Shown piece by piece: positions 1 to 9,226 of a stretch of DNA of 64,000 bases (positions are counted from its first letter, which is position 1; every line of letters begins with the position of its first letter). The notes beneath the pieces were generated by a model. That model was not told where the DNA came from, ran no database searches, and saw nothing but the letters and a program-made list of their open reading frames with translations. The stretch covers positions 62,001 to 126,000 of the forward strand of contig CAWBZX010000027.1 of assembly GCA_963793295.1 (NCBI GenBank), given 5' to 3'. The translations under genes were made by a program, and so were the position numbers. The DNA comes from JAHDHW01 sp963793295 (GTDB lineage: Bacteria; Bacteroidota; Bacteroidia; Chitinophagales; Saprospiraceae).

Positions 1-1120
1 AATGTTTATTTGCTTACTAAAAAGAAGCTTGAAAACGAAGACTGGCCCTGGGAGTCTATTAAAGAGACTTTTTATGTAGAGGAATGGAAGGAAGATGATG
101 TAATAAATAGCATTGCTTACTTATTCAGATCCATCCGATTTGATAGATTTATCGCATTAGATGATTTTGATGTAGAAAAAGTAGCGAGATTAAGAGAACA
201 TTTCAGAATGCCTGGAATGGGAGAAACTACGGCGCGTTATTTTAGAGATAAATTAGCGATGCGATTCAAAGCACAGGAATCAGGGATTCCGGTTCCAGCT
301 TTTACCGCGCTTTTTAATGATGAAGCAATCAATGTTTTTACTGATAATATTCCTGCTCCCTGGCTACTAAAACCCAGATTGGAAGCCTCTGCCACAGGGA
401 TAGTAAAAATTCACAACAAAGACGAGGCCTGGCAAATTGTGAATGAGCTTGGTGATGATCGTCAGAATTATTTGATTGAAAAATTCGCGCCGGGAGATGT
501 TTACCATGTTGATGGTCTAAATGTCGATGGAAAAGTAGTCTTTTCACGAGTCAGTCAATACCTCGATACCCCATTTGAAGTGGCTCATGGTGGAGGTGTT
601 TTTCGATCTCATACCATCAAAATAGGAACTCCGGAAGAAAAGGCATTGACAAAAATGAATAAGGAAGTGATGAAGGTATTCGGTATGCTGTTTGGCGCTT
701 CCCACACAGAATTTATTATATCTAAAGCAACAGGGAGAGATTTTTTTCCTGGAAACCTCATCAAGAGTAGGCGGCGCTAACCTTGCCGAAATGGTTGAAG
801 TGGCTTCTGGTGTCAACCTATGGGGAGAGTGGGCAAGGATTGAAAATGCTAATTTGCGAAAAGAGACTTATGCACTCCCTGAAATAAAAAAGAGTTATGC
901 CGGTATCGTGGTATCGTTAAGTCGATTTGAGCATCCGGATGATTCCGGTTTTACAGATCAGGAAATAGTATGGCGGCTGCATAAACCCTGGCACATTGGT
1001 TTGATCGTTGAATCTTCCTCAAAAAAAAGAGTCATAGAATTATTAGATAATTACACTAAACGAATAGCAGAAGAATTTCACGCCAGCCTTCCCGCTGCCG
1101 GGAAAAAACCTCATGTGTAA
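1..1120 (+). CDS. ATP-grasp ligase, 5'-truncated by the window, one frame shift
   Basis: Probable ATP-grasp carboxylate-amine/thiol ligase; substrate unknown. The reading frame is open from base 1, so the gene starts upstream. What is visible is the typical ATP-grasp order: an N-terminal NVYLLT strand, the segment GMGETTARYFRDKLAMR that precedes the ATP-binding domain, WLLKPRLEASATGI as the nucleotide-binding loop, and a C-terminal EIFFLETSSRVGGAN that supplies the metal-binding Glu and Asn. The frame changes by +1 between about 718 and 735: HTEFIISK is in frame 1 and QQGEIFFLETSS is in frame 2. Dropping one A from the AAA at about 724-726 restores one continuous protein, so a sequence error is likely. 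It is convergent with the minus-strand cluster 1137-5046, which carries two more ATP-grasp enzymes. The ligase fold is clear; the function is not. Confidence 0.75.
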
Positions 1121-1136
1121 GGGAAATAATTTGAAA

Positions 1137-2342
1137 CTATCTGTCTTCATTTTCAAAAAAGCCAGCGCTTCCACCAACCCAATCTTTATCTTTATTGTAC
1201 TTCACTCCGACCATTTCACCTTTGGTAAGTCTCATCAGGTTATTGACTATCTGGCTCTTATTTTCTCTTGTATTAAATAAACTCATCATTCTGATCTCAC
1301 ACATGGCCGGTACATCCATAGTTTCTATGATCGGATGGTATTTCACCTTTTCCTGCAAAATGAAGTTTTCTTTATCATCAATACTATCTAATAACTCCCT
1401 GGTCACATTGAGCTGAACCCCTGATCCGGCAAAAGAATACAGAGGTTTCAACACATAATTTCCAAGATTTTGAGGATAGTCCTCCATTTTATCCAGATAG
1501 AAAGATTTGGGTGCATACTTACTTGTAAGCAAAGGCATGGTATATTTACTGATCCTAAAAAACCAGTTGGGATGGCCAACCCATTCTACATCCACCTCAT
1601 CCTTAAAATAGAACTCTCTTTTTATGTCGGTCCGTTTGTCCAGTTCATCAAAAATAACCCGATTATAAATTTTTAGAATTTTTACTGCTGCACCATTTTC
1701 ATCAAAATAAAACAACTCTTTTCCTCTTTTCTTCATTTTACTGATACACAGCACTTTAATGCCGAGCATCCGTTCTGCACATAAAAAATCAATTCTGGTA
1801 GCTTGATTTTCAGGCTCCACTTCCAACAACACCACCTGGTGAGGATCTGTATCGCCAACGATTTCATTTCGGAGTAGCTCTACATATTCAGGCCTTTTCA
1901 TTCCATTTAAATGGACGGAAAAACGATCTGGAATATCAAAATGCTTGACGTACATTCCGGCAAGGAAATCCTGATAAAAGTAAAGGGAAGGAAAGCCTTG
2001 CAGCTCAATTAACTTAGGTATGGGATCACCATTTTCATCCAAGCATATACCGAAGTCCAACTGAATAAATCTTGACACGTAGTCTTCTGAAGGCACTTGT
2101 AAGGTAGGATGCTTAATTGCTTCTTTAGTCAACTCCTTAAAATTAGGTTGATTGACCACCGCTAAAATTTCTTCACTTGCTTCAAGGAGTCTTTCTTTCA
2201 ACAACTGAGGAATGAATACCGGTGTTTCCGCAATTCGAAATCCAGGCTTATAGTTGAATTGTCGATCAATGTCATTTAAAAAAGCATCATACTTCGCTTT
2301 CGTAAAATGGTGGTTAAAGGCCGATCGATAGGGTTTTATCAT
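1137..2342 (-). CDS. ATP-grasp-like protein (glutathionylspermidine synthase-like organisation)
   Basis: A 401-residue cytoplasmic protein with no signal peptide. The segment PKLIELQGFPSLY near residue 110-120 resembles the pre-ATP-grasp part of glutathionylspermidine-synthase-like enzymes. NYVLKPLYSFAGSGVQL near residue 295-312 looks like an ATP-grasp glycine loop, followed by FILQEKV and by CEIRMMSLF near residue 350, which may hold the metal ligands. It is the last gene of the minus-strand cluster 5046 to 1137 and lies 12 bp after the amidotransferase-like gene. The family is inferred from motif layout rather than from a confident recognition. The enzyme probably forms an amide or peptide bond using ATP; the substrate cannot be read from the sequence. 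Confidence 0.6.
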   Translation of the reverse strand: MIKPYRSAFNHHFTKAKYDAFLNDIDRQFNYKPGFRIAETPVFIPQLLKERLLEASEEILAVVNQPNFKELTKEAIKHPTLQVPSEDYVSRFIQLDFGICLDENGDPIPKLIELQGFPSLYFYQDFLAGMYVKHFDIPDRFSVHLNGMKRPEYVELLRNEIVGDTDPHQVVLLEVEPENQATRIDFLCAERMLGIKVLCISKMKKRGKELFYFDENGAAVKILKIYNRVIFDELDKRTDIKREFYFKDEVDVEWVGHPNWFFRISKYTMPLLTSKYAPKSFYLDKMEDYPQNLGNYVLKPLYSFAGSGVQLNVTRELLDSIDDKENFILQEKVKYHPIIETMDVPAMCEIRMMSLFNTRENKSQIVNNLMRLTKGEMVGVKYNKDKDWVGGSAGFFENEDR

Positions 2343-2354
2343 ATTTGATTACAG

Positions 2355-3169
2355 CTAATTTTCTTTTTTTAATGCGACTAACGCATTAGTGATAAATCGT
2401 GGTAAAATGGTCTGATGGGTCAGATTGATCTTATCAGGATCATCCAGGTGCTCCATCATATCTATGTATTTTTGTTCATCAAAATTCTTGATTATTTTTT
2501 CTCTCATTTCCTGTTTCGAAAAATAATCTTTCATCCCTACAGGATCTGCCTCCGGGTGAAATTGAGTGCCTACAAATTCATTGGAAAAGCGTACTGCCAT
2601 GATAGCTCTTTCGTATTCAACATGAGTGCGGATTTTTTCCAGGCTAAGAATTTGTGCTCCATGTTCCTCAAAAACTTTCAGCCGGGGCTGGATCAATTGC
2701 CAGTCTCTCGAATCAACTGCATAATAAGGGTCAGCCAAGCCTTCAAGGATTCGGTCCTTTCGGCCATCTTTGGTCTTGTGGATCGGAAAAATGCCAAATG
2801 AAGTACTTTTTCCGGGTCGTAATATCACACACGCCAAAGTGTTCGCAGGCCATTTGAAAGGAATAGCAGATAAAGAAAAAGTATTTTTTCTCCTGTTCTC
2901 CTGATTGATTCATGTTCCAGGCAGTATCAATCAAATTCAAAAAATCGATCTTTCCATTCTCCCTTTAGCAAAGGACTTCCCGGTCCGCCACTACAAATGT
3001 AAATATCATATGATAGGTCGGGCACCTGATTTTCACCTCTTACATCATATACCTTCCATTCTAACTGATCCTCAAATTCGCTGGCAATATCCTTGATGCA
3101 CCTCAATCCCTGATTAGGTACTTTATTATTCATGTCAAGGATTGCCAGTTTAACCTTTTTCTTACTCAT
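2355..3169 (-). CDS. class I glutamine amidotransferase-like protein, two frame shifts
   Basis: GATase class I domain that would release ammonia from glutamine for a neighbouring ligase. Three successive frames join into one protein of about 270 residues: LAILDMNNKVPNQGLRCIKD and the SGGPGSP oxyanion loop (2927-3169), then FFICYSFQMACEHFG with the nucleophile Cys (2825-2940), then KSTSFGIFPIH and FVGTQFHPEADP with the catalytic His-x-Glu (2355-2837). All three parts of the triad are therefore present. The first break lies in a T6 run (minus strand, about 2938-2943), and removing one T gives DRFLNLIDTAWN. The second is near 2825-2832 in a GTGTGTG stretch. Both are +1 shifts, which suggests sequence error rather than decay. 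It sits between two ATP-grasp genes, so amide formation by the cluster is the natural inference. Confidence 0.7.
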
Positions 3170-3240
3170 TTTGAAAAATTAATACAAACCTTCGGTAGTT
3201 TGATCAATATTTTTTTTACGGTTGCATATTTGAATAAAAG

Positions 3241-4278
3241 CTATGATTTTTGACCAGTCTTCTTTTTCGCGGGAGTAGCCTTCCTTTTCACAGGTGTCGT
3301 TTTCTTCTTCACGAGTGTCGTTTTCTCTTTGGCAGGAGTAGCGATTTGGTTCTTGATAAAAGTACCCCAGGTTAGGTTCATTTTACCCTTTTTATAAGAC
3401 TTTGCTTTCTCAATAGCCATATTAGCAGCATTCTCCACGATCCAGTCAAAGTTGTCCTGTCCTACAGAATTGATATCTGCATCCGGGGCAGGATTACAAA
3501 AATCAATGGCATACGGGATACCATCTCTGATCGCAAATTCCACTGTATTAAAATCGTAGCCCAAAGCCTGATTCAATTTGATACAATAATTTTCTACCTT
3601 TTTTAGCAATGCTTTGGCTACAGGTGCTGCATCACGTACATATCGAAGATGATGTGGATTGCGAGGTTCGTACTGCATGATATGTACATTATTGCCTCCT
3701 AATACATAGCATCTGAAATACTCCGTAAATACAATTTCCTCTTGTAGCATCATGACGAGTTTTTCAGTTTCCGCATGTTTGGCAAATAAATCATTTGGGT
3801 TCATAACCTTATACACACTTTTCCACCCGCCTCCGGAGTGAGGTTTCATGTAAGCTGGAAAGCCGATATAATCAAAAATTTTATTCCAACTGTAAGGAAA
3901 AGCAAGGTTTCTAAAAGAGTTTGCACTTGTATCATCGGGCCGGTGATGAGAAGGTAAGATCACCGTCTTGGGAACTGGTACTCCTATTTTCTCAGAAAGC
4001 GCGTTATTGAAGAATTTTTCATCTGCGCTCCACCAAAAAGGATTGTTAATGACCGCTGTCCCGGAGATGGCTGCGTTTTTCAGGTAGGCTCTGTAAAAAG
4101 GAACATCCTGAGAAATACGGTCAATGATCACTGCATAATCCGTAGGTTTTGCCTGTTGAACCATGTCAATGGTTACTTTTTCAGCCTTAATGTCTTTGAT
4201 GCCTTTTTCATTGACCCGATCAATGAAAGCCTGTGGGAATGTGTTTTCCTGTCCGAAGAGAATTCCTATTTTTTTCAA
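3241..4278 (-). CDS. ATP-grasp ligase with lysine-rich C-terminal tail
   Basis: A 345-residue D-Ala-D-Ala-ligase/RimK-like ATP-grasp protein. Visible motifs are YMKPHSGGGWKSVYKV (glycine loop, about residue 143-158), an EEIVFTEYFRCYV segment, and VEFAIRDGIPYAIDFCNPAPD (about residue 247-267) containing the Glu and Asn that bind Mg-ATP. The last 35 or so residues (from about 311) form a Lys/Thr/Pro/Ala tail with repeats of the type TTPVKRKATPAKKK, like histone-H1-type or HU-type basic tails in Bacteroidota. The tail is not part of the ATP-grasp fold. The gene follows the esterase gene by 18 bp and precedes the amidotransferase-like gene, so co-transcription is likely. Substrate unknown. Confidence 0.75.
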   Translation of the reverse strand: MKKIGILFGQENTFPQAFIDRVNEKGIKDIKAEKVTIDMVQQAKPTDYAVIIDRISQDVPFYRAYLKNAAISGTAVINNPFWWSADEKFFNNALSEKIGVPVPKTVILPSHHRPDDTSANSFRNLAFPYSWNKIFDYIGFPAYMKPHSGGGWKSVYKVMNPNDLFAKHAETEKLVMMLQEEIVFTEYFRCYVLGGNNVHIMQYEPRNPHHLRYVRDAAPVAKALLKKVENYCIKLNQALGYDFNTVEFAIRDGIPYAIDFCNPAPDADINSVGQDNFDWIVENAANMAIEKAKSYKKGKMNLTWGTFIKNQIATPAKEKTTLVKKKTTPVKRKATPAKKKTGQKS

Positions 4279-4296
4279 AATTAGTATGTTTTTATT

Positions 4297-5046
4297 TTAT
4301 AATTTAGATAAATAATGAGGGAACATGTCCCGCCATATAGGCCAGTCATGTTTCGCCCATCTTCTCAGATCAAACCAATGGGGAATATTTTTAGCATTTA
4401 AAATATGGCTTAACTTATAGTTTGCATCCAGGCAGTTGTCCCATTCGCCTGCCCCAAGGACAATTTTCATATTCCAAAGCTCAGGATTTTGATTGTCGGG
4501 CATAAAATCCACCGGATTATTAAAATAACAATTTTCGTCATAATAACCATCCAGAAATGATCGGATATCAAATGACCCGCTCATACTCATCATATGACTT
4601 ACTTTTTCCGGATGCCGGAAAGCAAAATTTGCAGCCTGATAACCTCCAAAGCTGGGCCCCGCTACTGCCACTTTTGAAATACCCTTTTCATGGCAAATCG
4701 GATCAACCAGTTCCTCTTCAATAAACTTGTCATACCAGATGTGATTTTTGACTCGATCGGCGGGATGGATACCCTTATTGTACCAACTTAATTCATTCAC
4801 ACCATCGGGGCAATAGATTTGTACCAGCCCTTCGTCCAGAAACCACTTTACGGAATCGATCAGTAAAAAATCCTTGCATTCATAATACCTTCCCGTACTC
4901 GTGGGAAATAGGATCACCGGATATCCAGCATGACCAAAAATCAACATTTCAATCTCCATACTCAGTGTTGGAGAGTACCATTTTCGATATTCTTCTTTCA
5001 ATTGTGTAGTTGACTGTTTAAGACCGTTTTTTAAAAATTTCTGCAA
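4297..5046 (-). CDS. alpha/beta hydrolase, esterase family (PF00756-like)
   Basis: A 249-residue cytoplasmic alpha/beta hydrolase. The nucleophile elbow is GPSFGG (about residue 130-135), a likely acid is in GEWDNC, and the catalytic His is likely in KHDWPIW near the C-terminus. The FGHAGYPVILFPTSTGRYYE segment is typical of the D-like esterase family found near ATP-grasp genes. The frame is open upstream to about 5091 without an ATG; the assigned start is TTG at 5046, and an ATG 29 codons in (before EIEMLIF) would remove a plausible N-terminal helix, so the start is uncertain. First gene of the minus-strand cluster. It may trim or release the ligation product; that is inference. Confidence 0.75.
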   Translation of the reverse strand: MQKFLKNGLKQSTTQLKEEYRKWYSPTLSMEIEMLIFGHAGYPVILFPTSTGRYYECKDFLLIDSVKWFLDEGLVQIYCPDGVNELSWYNKGIHPADRVKNHIWYDKFIEEELVDPICHEKGISKVAVAGPSFGGYQAANFAFRHPEKVSHMMSMSGSFDIRSFLDGYYDENCYFNNPVDFMPDNQNPELWNMKIVLGAGEWDNCLDANYKLSHILNAKNIPHWFDLRRWAKHDWPIWRDMFPHYLSKL

Positions 5047-5125
5047 AACTACTTTATAAATTAATCTAAAAGGAATAATTGATTGAATTATTTATCTGGA
5101 ACTTATTCAAAGTTATTTCGCTGAT

Positions 5126-5245
5126 TTACCGTTTTTTTAAGTGACTTACTGCGACCCCCTTTTTAGTAAGAGGTGCAATCTGCTTTTTCTTGTAAAAGGT
5201 TGTAAAACTGCCTTTAATTACTGGTGGTTTTTTCGCTTCCGATTT
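5126..5245 (-). other. lysine-rich open frame without start codon
   Basis: Between the esterase gene and gatB a minus-strand frame of 39 codons is open between two TAA codons and encodes a basic peptide (KSEAKKPPVIKGS, then YKKKQIAPLTKKG, ending SHLKKR). No ATG, GTG or TTG precedes the basic part. Its composition resembles the basic tail of the ATP-grasp protein at 3241-4278. It could be the 3' remnant of a small basic protein gene or chance. Nothing else is visible in 5047-5268. Confidence 0.25.
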
Positions 5246-5268
5246 TTAGCGATTAAAGATTTTCTTTG

Positions 5269-6756
5269 CTAAGCCTTCAACATTTTTAGCAGCAATTCAT
5301 TGGTCGTTTTCGGTGCAGCTTTTCCTTTTGATTGACGCATCACTTCTCCCATAAAAAATCCGATCAGGCCTTTCTTACCTTTTCGATAGGCAAGGACCTT
5401 GTCAGGATGTTTTTCAATGGTTTCCGCAATCAATTTTTCCAGAAAGTCACTATCATCAGATTGGATTAGATCTAAAGATTCAGCTAGAGATTTCGGTGAT
5501 TTTTTCGGTTTTTCTATCATGGTTGGAAAAAGCCTTTGATAAGCAATGGAGCTACTTACTTGTCCACTTTCAATCAAACCAGTAAATGCTGATAAGTCTT
5601 TAATCTTTAGTGGAAAAGCTTCAATTTGAAGGTTATTTTCGTTTAAGAAAGGCTTGATTTTATTGATCACCAAATTAGCAGCAGCTTTAAAATGGCCACA
5701 ATCTTCCGCTAATGTTTTATAAAATAAGGCGATTGATTTCTCTTCTGAAATAAGATCTGCATCGTAAGTGCTTAAGGAATAATTTTGGGTGAGTTCTTTA
5801 TGAATTTCCCAGGGTAAGGGAGACACTGCCTGCCTGATCTTCTTGATATCCTGATCTGAAAGCACAACTGGTAATAAGTCAGGATCTGGGAAATAGCGAT
5901 AATCATGCGCATCTTCCTTTTCGCGAAGGGGAGAGGTGGTACCGGTCACCGGATCAAAATTAAGCGTTTGTTGTTTGACCTTACCTCCGGATTCAACGAG
6001 TTCGACCTGCCGTTTGAATTCATACTCGATAGCTTGCCGGGCAAATCGCATCGAGTTTACATTTTTTACTTCACATCGATCATTTAAAATAGATTCGCCT
6101 TTCAATCGGATTGAAATATTACAATCGCATCGCATCGAACCTTGTTCCATGTTGCCGTCAGAAATTTCCAGATAACGGACCAATTGGCGCATAGATGTCA
6201 TGAAGATATCGACCTCAGCTGCTGACCTGAAATCAGGCTCTGTGACGATTTCCAGCAAAGGAACTCCGGCTCTGTTGAGATCTATCAAAGAATAATTGGG
6301 ATCCTGATCATGAATAGACTTTCCGGCATCCTCTTCCATGTGAATATGATGAATGCGGATCTTCTTTTTCTGACCTTCTGTATCAATATTTAAACTCCCG
6401 CCAATGCAAACCGGGCAATTGTCCTGAGTGATTTGATATCCTTTTGGTAGATCTGCGTAAAAATAATTTTTACGATCAAAATAGTTTTTTTTATTAATGG
6501 AACTATCAAGTGCCAGCCCCAATCGGACTGCAAATTCCAGCTGTTTTTTATTCAGTTTGGGAAGGGTACCCGGATGTGCAAGGGAGATGGCACTAACATG
6601 TGAGTTTGGCGCTCCTCCAAAGCTGGCATCATCACCACAAAAGGCTTTACTTGCTGTAGCTAGCTGAACATGAACTTCCAAACCAATGATGGATTCGTAC
6701 TTATCGTATGAGCTTGCATTGCGATTTTCTTTAAATAGAACCGCAAAGATGAGCAT
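5269..6756 (-). CDS. gatB: aspartyl/glutamyl-tRNA(Asn/Gln) amidotransferase subunit B
   Basis: GatB phosphorylates mis-acylated Glu-tRNA(Gln) or Asp-tRNA(Asn) and transamidates it with ammonia from GatA in the cytoplasmic GatCAB complex. Family signatures are IIGLEVHVQL at the N-terminus, YADLPKGYQITQ, HMEEDAGKS, DLNRAGVPLLEIVTEPDF, CDCNIS and DAHDYRYFPDPDL, followed by the helical and YqeY-like C-terminal tRNA-binding domains. The longer open frame to 6846 adds a hydrophobic stretch and overlaps the neighbour; the ATG at 6756, about 21 codons before KYESIIGLEVH, is preferred. gatA and gatC are not in the window, as is common in Bacteroidota. The length of 495 residues fits the family. Confidence 0.93.
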   Translation of the reverse strand: MLIFAVLFKENRNASSYDKYESIIGLEVHVQLATASKAFCGDDASFGGAPNSHVSAISLAHPGTLPKLNKKQLEFAVRLGLALDSSINKKNYFDRKNYFYADLPKGYQITQDNCPVCIGGSLNIDTEGQKKKIRIHHIHMEEDAGKSIHDQDPNYSLIDLNRAGVPLLEIVTEPDFRSAAEVDIFMTSMRQLVRYLEISDGNMEQGSMRCDCNISIRLKGESILNDRCEVKNVNSMRFARQAIEYEFKRQVELVESGGKVKQQTLNFDPVTGTTSPLREKEDAHDYRYFPDPDLLPVVLSDQDIKKIRQAVSPLPWEIHKELTQNYSLSTYDADLISEEKSIALFYKTLAEDCGHFKAAANLVINKIKPFLNENNLQIEAFPLKIKDLSAFTGLIESGQVSSSIAYQRLFPTMIEKPKKSPKSLAESLDLIQSDDSDFLEKLIAETIEKHPDKVLAYRKGKKGLIGFFMGEVMRQSKGKAAPKTTNELLLKMLKA

Positions 6757-6784
6757 TATGCTTTTTTCAATCAAATTTATTGAC

Positions 6785-7831
6785 TTAAAACAAAACAAAA
6801 CTGATGAGAATGCCAAAAATGAAAGATACAAAGGATAAAACAACATACATAAAATTCAAAATCCAAAACTTAAGGAATGTTTTCCAAAAGGACTGGCCAT
6901 ATACCTTTCTCATTGCGACAAACTGGTAAATAAATATACCAACAAAGGGCAACGCGATCCATCCACTCATATATTCACCAAAAAGAACAAGTAGGGTGGT
7001 AATTAGAAAAGCAAAAGCATGATAATGAAAAGAAAAGATAAGATGTTCTACGTAATAGAAATTTCTTCGAAAATATAACAACTTTAAAAATAATGCGAGA
7101 AATGGCATCATTAGCAAAACCATAAGTGATAAATTGCCAATAAAATACTTGAAAAGCCTTTCTCCATCGTCCATTGTTTTTACTTGTTGTTTGAAAATGG
7201 TACGTTTAAAAATACCTGTAATATTGTACTTGTCAGCTAGCTCATCTAATTCTAATTCAGCAATATCTTCAACTGAGACTCTTACCTTTTCATTATTATT
7301 AGTGCTTAGGAGTGTATCCAAATATGTAGAATCACTTCCTGCATTTTCAACATTCTTAAATGCTACCAACGCACTGTCAAGGGCTAAATTGACTGTAGGA
7401 TTATTGAATTGACCGGCAATAACCTGATTTATTGAATCTAGGTTTTTGATAGCAATATTTCGTTCTGCTCTTGAAATAAAATTGCCATCACCATTATTTA
7501 TATTTACACTATCCGTAGTTTTTATACTAACAATAGCAAAAAGGATAATAGCGGTTACCAAAAAAGTGCGCAACGGGCTGACGTACGATTTATGCTTTCC
7601 TCCAAAATATTCAAGGGTTAACTTTCCAGGATTAAATAAGGCAAAGATTGTTTTAAAGAGTTTTGAATCTATATTGAGCTGATCACTAAAGAACTCTTTG
7701 ATTAAATCTCCAATAGGAATCTTTCCGGTCGTATACTTTTGACTACATTGAGGACAATAAATAGCATCGTCAGATAAGGAAGAAAGACAATTTCGACAAG
7801 ACCGTTGGTTGGTTGCAGGATTGTTTTCCAT
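6785..7831 (-). CDS. DUF3667 family membrane protein with zinc ribbon
   Basis: A 348-residue protein starting with a zinc-ribbon (CRNC and CPQC pairs, residues about 12-33), followed by the DUF3667 signature: a hydrophilic LIKEFFSDQLNIDSKLFKT segment, NPGKLTLEYFGGKHKSYVSPLR, then a first membrane helix near residue 90-105. A long soluble loop follows, then four or so membrane helices from about residue 230 to the end. This family is common in Bacteroidota and has no known biochemical role. The stop lies 28 bp before the chosen gatB start, so the two may be co-transcribed. Function unknown. Confidence 0.75.
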   Translation of the reverse strand: MENNPATNQRSCRNCLSSLSDDAIYCPQCSQKYTTGKIPIGDLIKEFFSDQLNIDSKLFKTIFALFNPGKLTLEYFGGKHKSYVSPLRTFLVTAIILFAIVSIKTTDSVNINNGDGNFISRAERNIAIKNLDSINQVIAGQFNNPTVNLALDSALVAFKNVENAGSDSTYLDTLLSTNNNEKVRVSVEDIAELELDELADKYNITGIFKRTIFKQQVKTMDDGERLFKYFIGNLSLMVLLMMPFLALFLKLLYFRRNFYYVEHLIFSFHYHAFAFLITTLLVLFGEYMSGWIALPFVGIFIYQFVAMRKVYGQSFWKTFLKFWILNFMYVVLSFVSFIFGILISFVLF

Positions 7832-7871
7832 TTTTTGACATTAAGGATTTGATCCAAGTCCAAGATATAAA

Positions 7872-7908
7872 AAAAACTTGCTTTCCGGCAGTACCTGAAA
7901 GCAAGTTT
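7872..7908 (-). terminator. rho-independent terminator after the M23 peptidase gene
   Basis: Perfect 12-bp inverted repeat (7874-7885 with 7897-7908), loop of 11, followed on the minus strand by a run of eight T. It stands 22 bp after the stop of the M23 peptidase gene. Confidence 0.8.
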
Positions 7909-7929
7909 TAAAACGCTTGATAAATCCTT

Positions 7930-8914
7930 TTAATCGAAAGACTGGTTGGAAATAGAAGCCATATTTACAAGCTGCTGATATTCCATATCTGACAAACCAT
8001 CCATACAATAGTGGATAGGATTTACTTTTTGTTTTTTATTAATAACTTCGTAATGAAGATGAGGAGCAGTGGAAGTTCCTGTGCTACCTACCTTGCCAAT
8101 TACTTGCCCGCGCTTTATTTTTTGACCTAAAGTGACATCAACGTCACTCATATGCCCATAAAGTGATTTATAACCAAAACCATGATCAATAATAACGTGG
8201 GTTCCATAACCACTTTTCAAATGCTTTGATTATACAATTTTACCATCGCCTGAAGCGTGAATTGGCGTACCTTTAGGACAGGTAAAGTCAATACCGGTAT
8301 GCATTTTACGTCTTTTAAAAATCGGATGCATGCGCATTCCAAAGCCGGAAAGAGAACTAATGTTCCTTTCAATTTTATCTGAACGGATTGGTTTAATTGC
8401 TGGTATAGAAGCCAGCATTTCTTCTCGCTTTGAAGACAGATCCTCAACTTCATCCAAAGATTTGGATTGAATCGCTAACTGGCGCTTCAATTTATCAACT
8501 TTTTCTCTGGACTCAACCAGCAATTCTCCCGTATTTTTAAATTTCGTTAGGTCGCTGTACTTATTATGACCACCAACACCACCATTCCAAACACTTTCAT
8601 CAATAGGATCCATCCCAAAGATCATCCGGTGTACATTTGCGTCGCGTTCCTGAATATTCTCCAAAACTTTGCTCAGCATATCAATATCACTATTGATAGC
8701 CGTATACTGCGATTTCATTTGAGTGATTTCTCGCATCAAAGCTTCTTCTTTTGGAGAATGTAAAGTGAGTATAGGCAAAAGAGATAATGATTATCGCAGA
8801 AACGATAACGCCTGAGACAAAACCTAAAACACGAAACATTTTAACTTTAAGCGGCTCAACTACCTTCTCATAACGTAAGGTTTGAGTGTTGTAAACAAAC
8901 TTTTCTTTTCTCAT
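7930..8914 (-). CDS. M23 family (LytM-type) peptidoglycan endopeptidase, disrupted frame
   Basis: Membrane-anchored periplasmic endopeptidase that would cut peptide cross-links in peptidoglycan. The start MRKEKFVYNTQTLRYEKV matches Bacteroidota M23 proteins; a membrane helix (FVSGVIVSAIIIISF) and a coiled coil follow, then the LytM domain with MRMHP, HTGIDF (zinc His and Asp) and APHLHYEV (HxH). The frame is broken twice. Near 8762 it shifts by one base (THFT to SPKEEALMRE). At 8230 there is an in-frame TAA right after GDGKIV; one missing base near 8231 and one extra A near 8218 would restore IVIIKAFESGYGTHV. The active-site residues lie on both sides, so the whole protein is needed for activity. 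Indel sequence errors are the likely cause. Confidence 0.8.
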
Positions 8915-9226
8915 AAAGACTTTATTCGTTAGCCAAAAATCCCTACTTTTGTGCATCTTTTTGGCTTAAATATTATCATCTTCTCATTGATCAGACGTCA
9001 AAGGTAATTTTGAAAGTTCAAATATTCAAAAGATTTAATGAAAAATTGTGACTTTGAAAGTTAAAGTTTCATGTTAATGTAATACTTTAAACCTTTTGGT
9101 GAAAGTGCTGAACTTAAATCGATACTATATACGCCAATTAGTGATTGATCAATGAAGTTTTAGAAGTAAATTGAACCGAAAAACAGACTATTTAGTTATA
9201 GATAATTTATTAATACGCATTTCAGT
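8915..9226. other. divergent intergenic region, no gene seen
   Basis: 312 bp between the divergent M23 peptidase and alaS genes. It contains a TACTTTTG box at about 8944-8951 on the plus strand, but no convincing TTG element at the expected spacing upstream of it. Both promoters presumably lie here. No RNA gene or repeat was recognised. Confidence 0.4.

Noticed and set aside
5269..6846. N-terminal extension of gatB to 6846
   Set aside because: It adds a hydrophobic stretch absent from the family and overlaps the DUF3667 gene.
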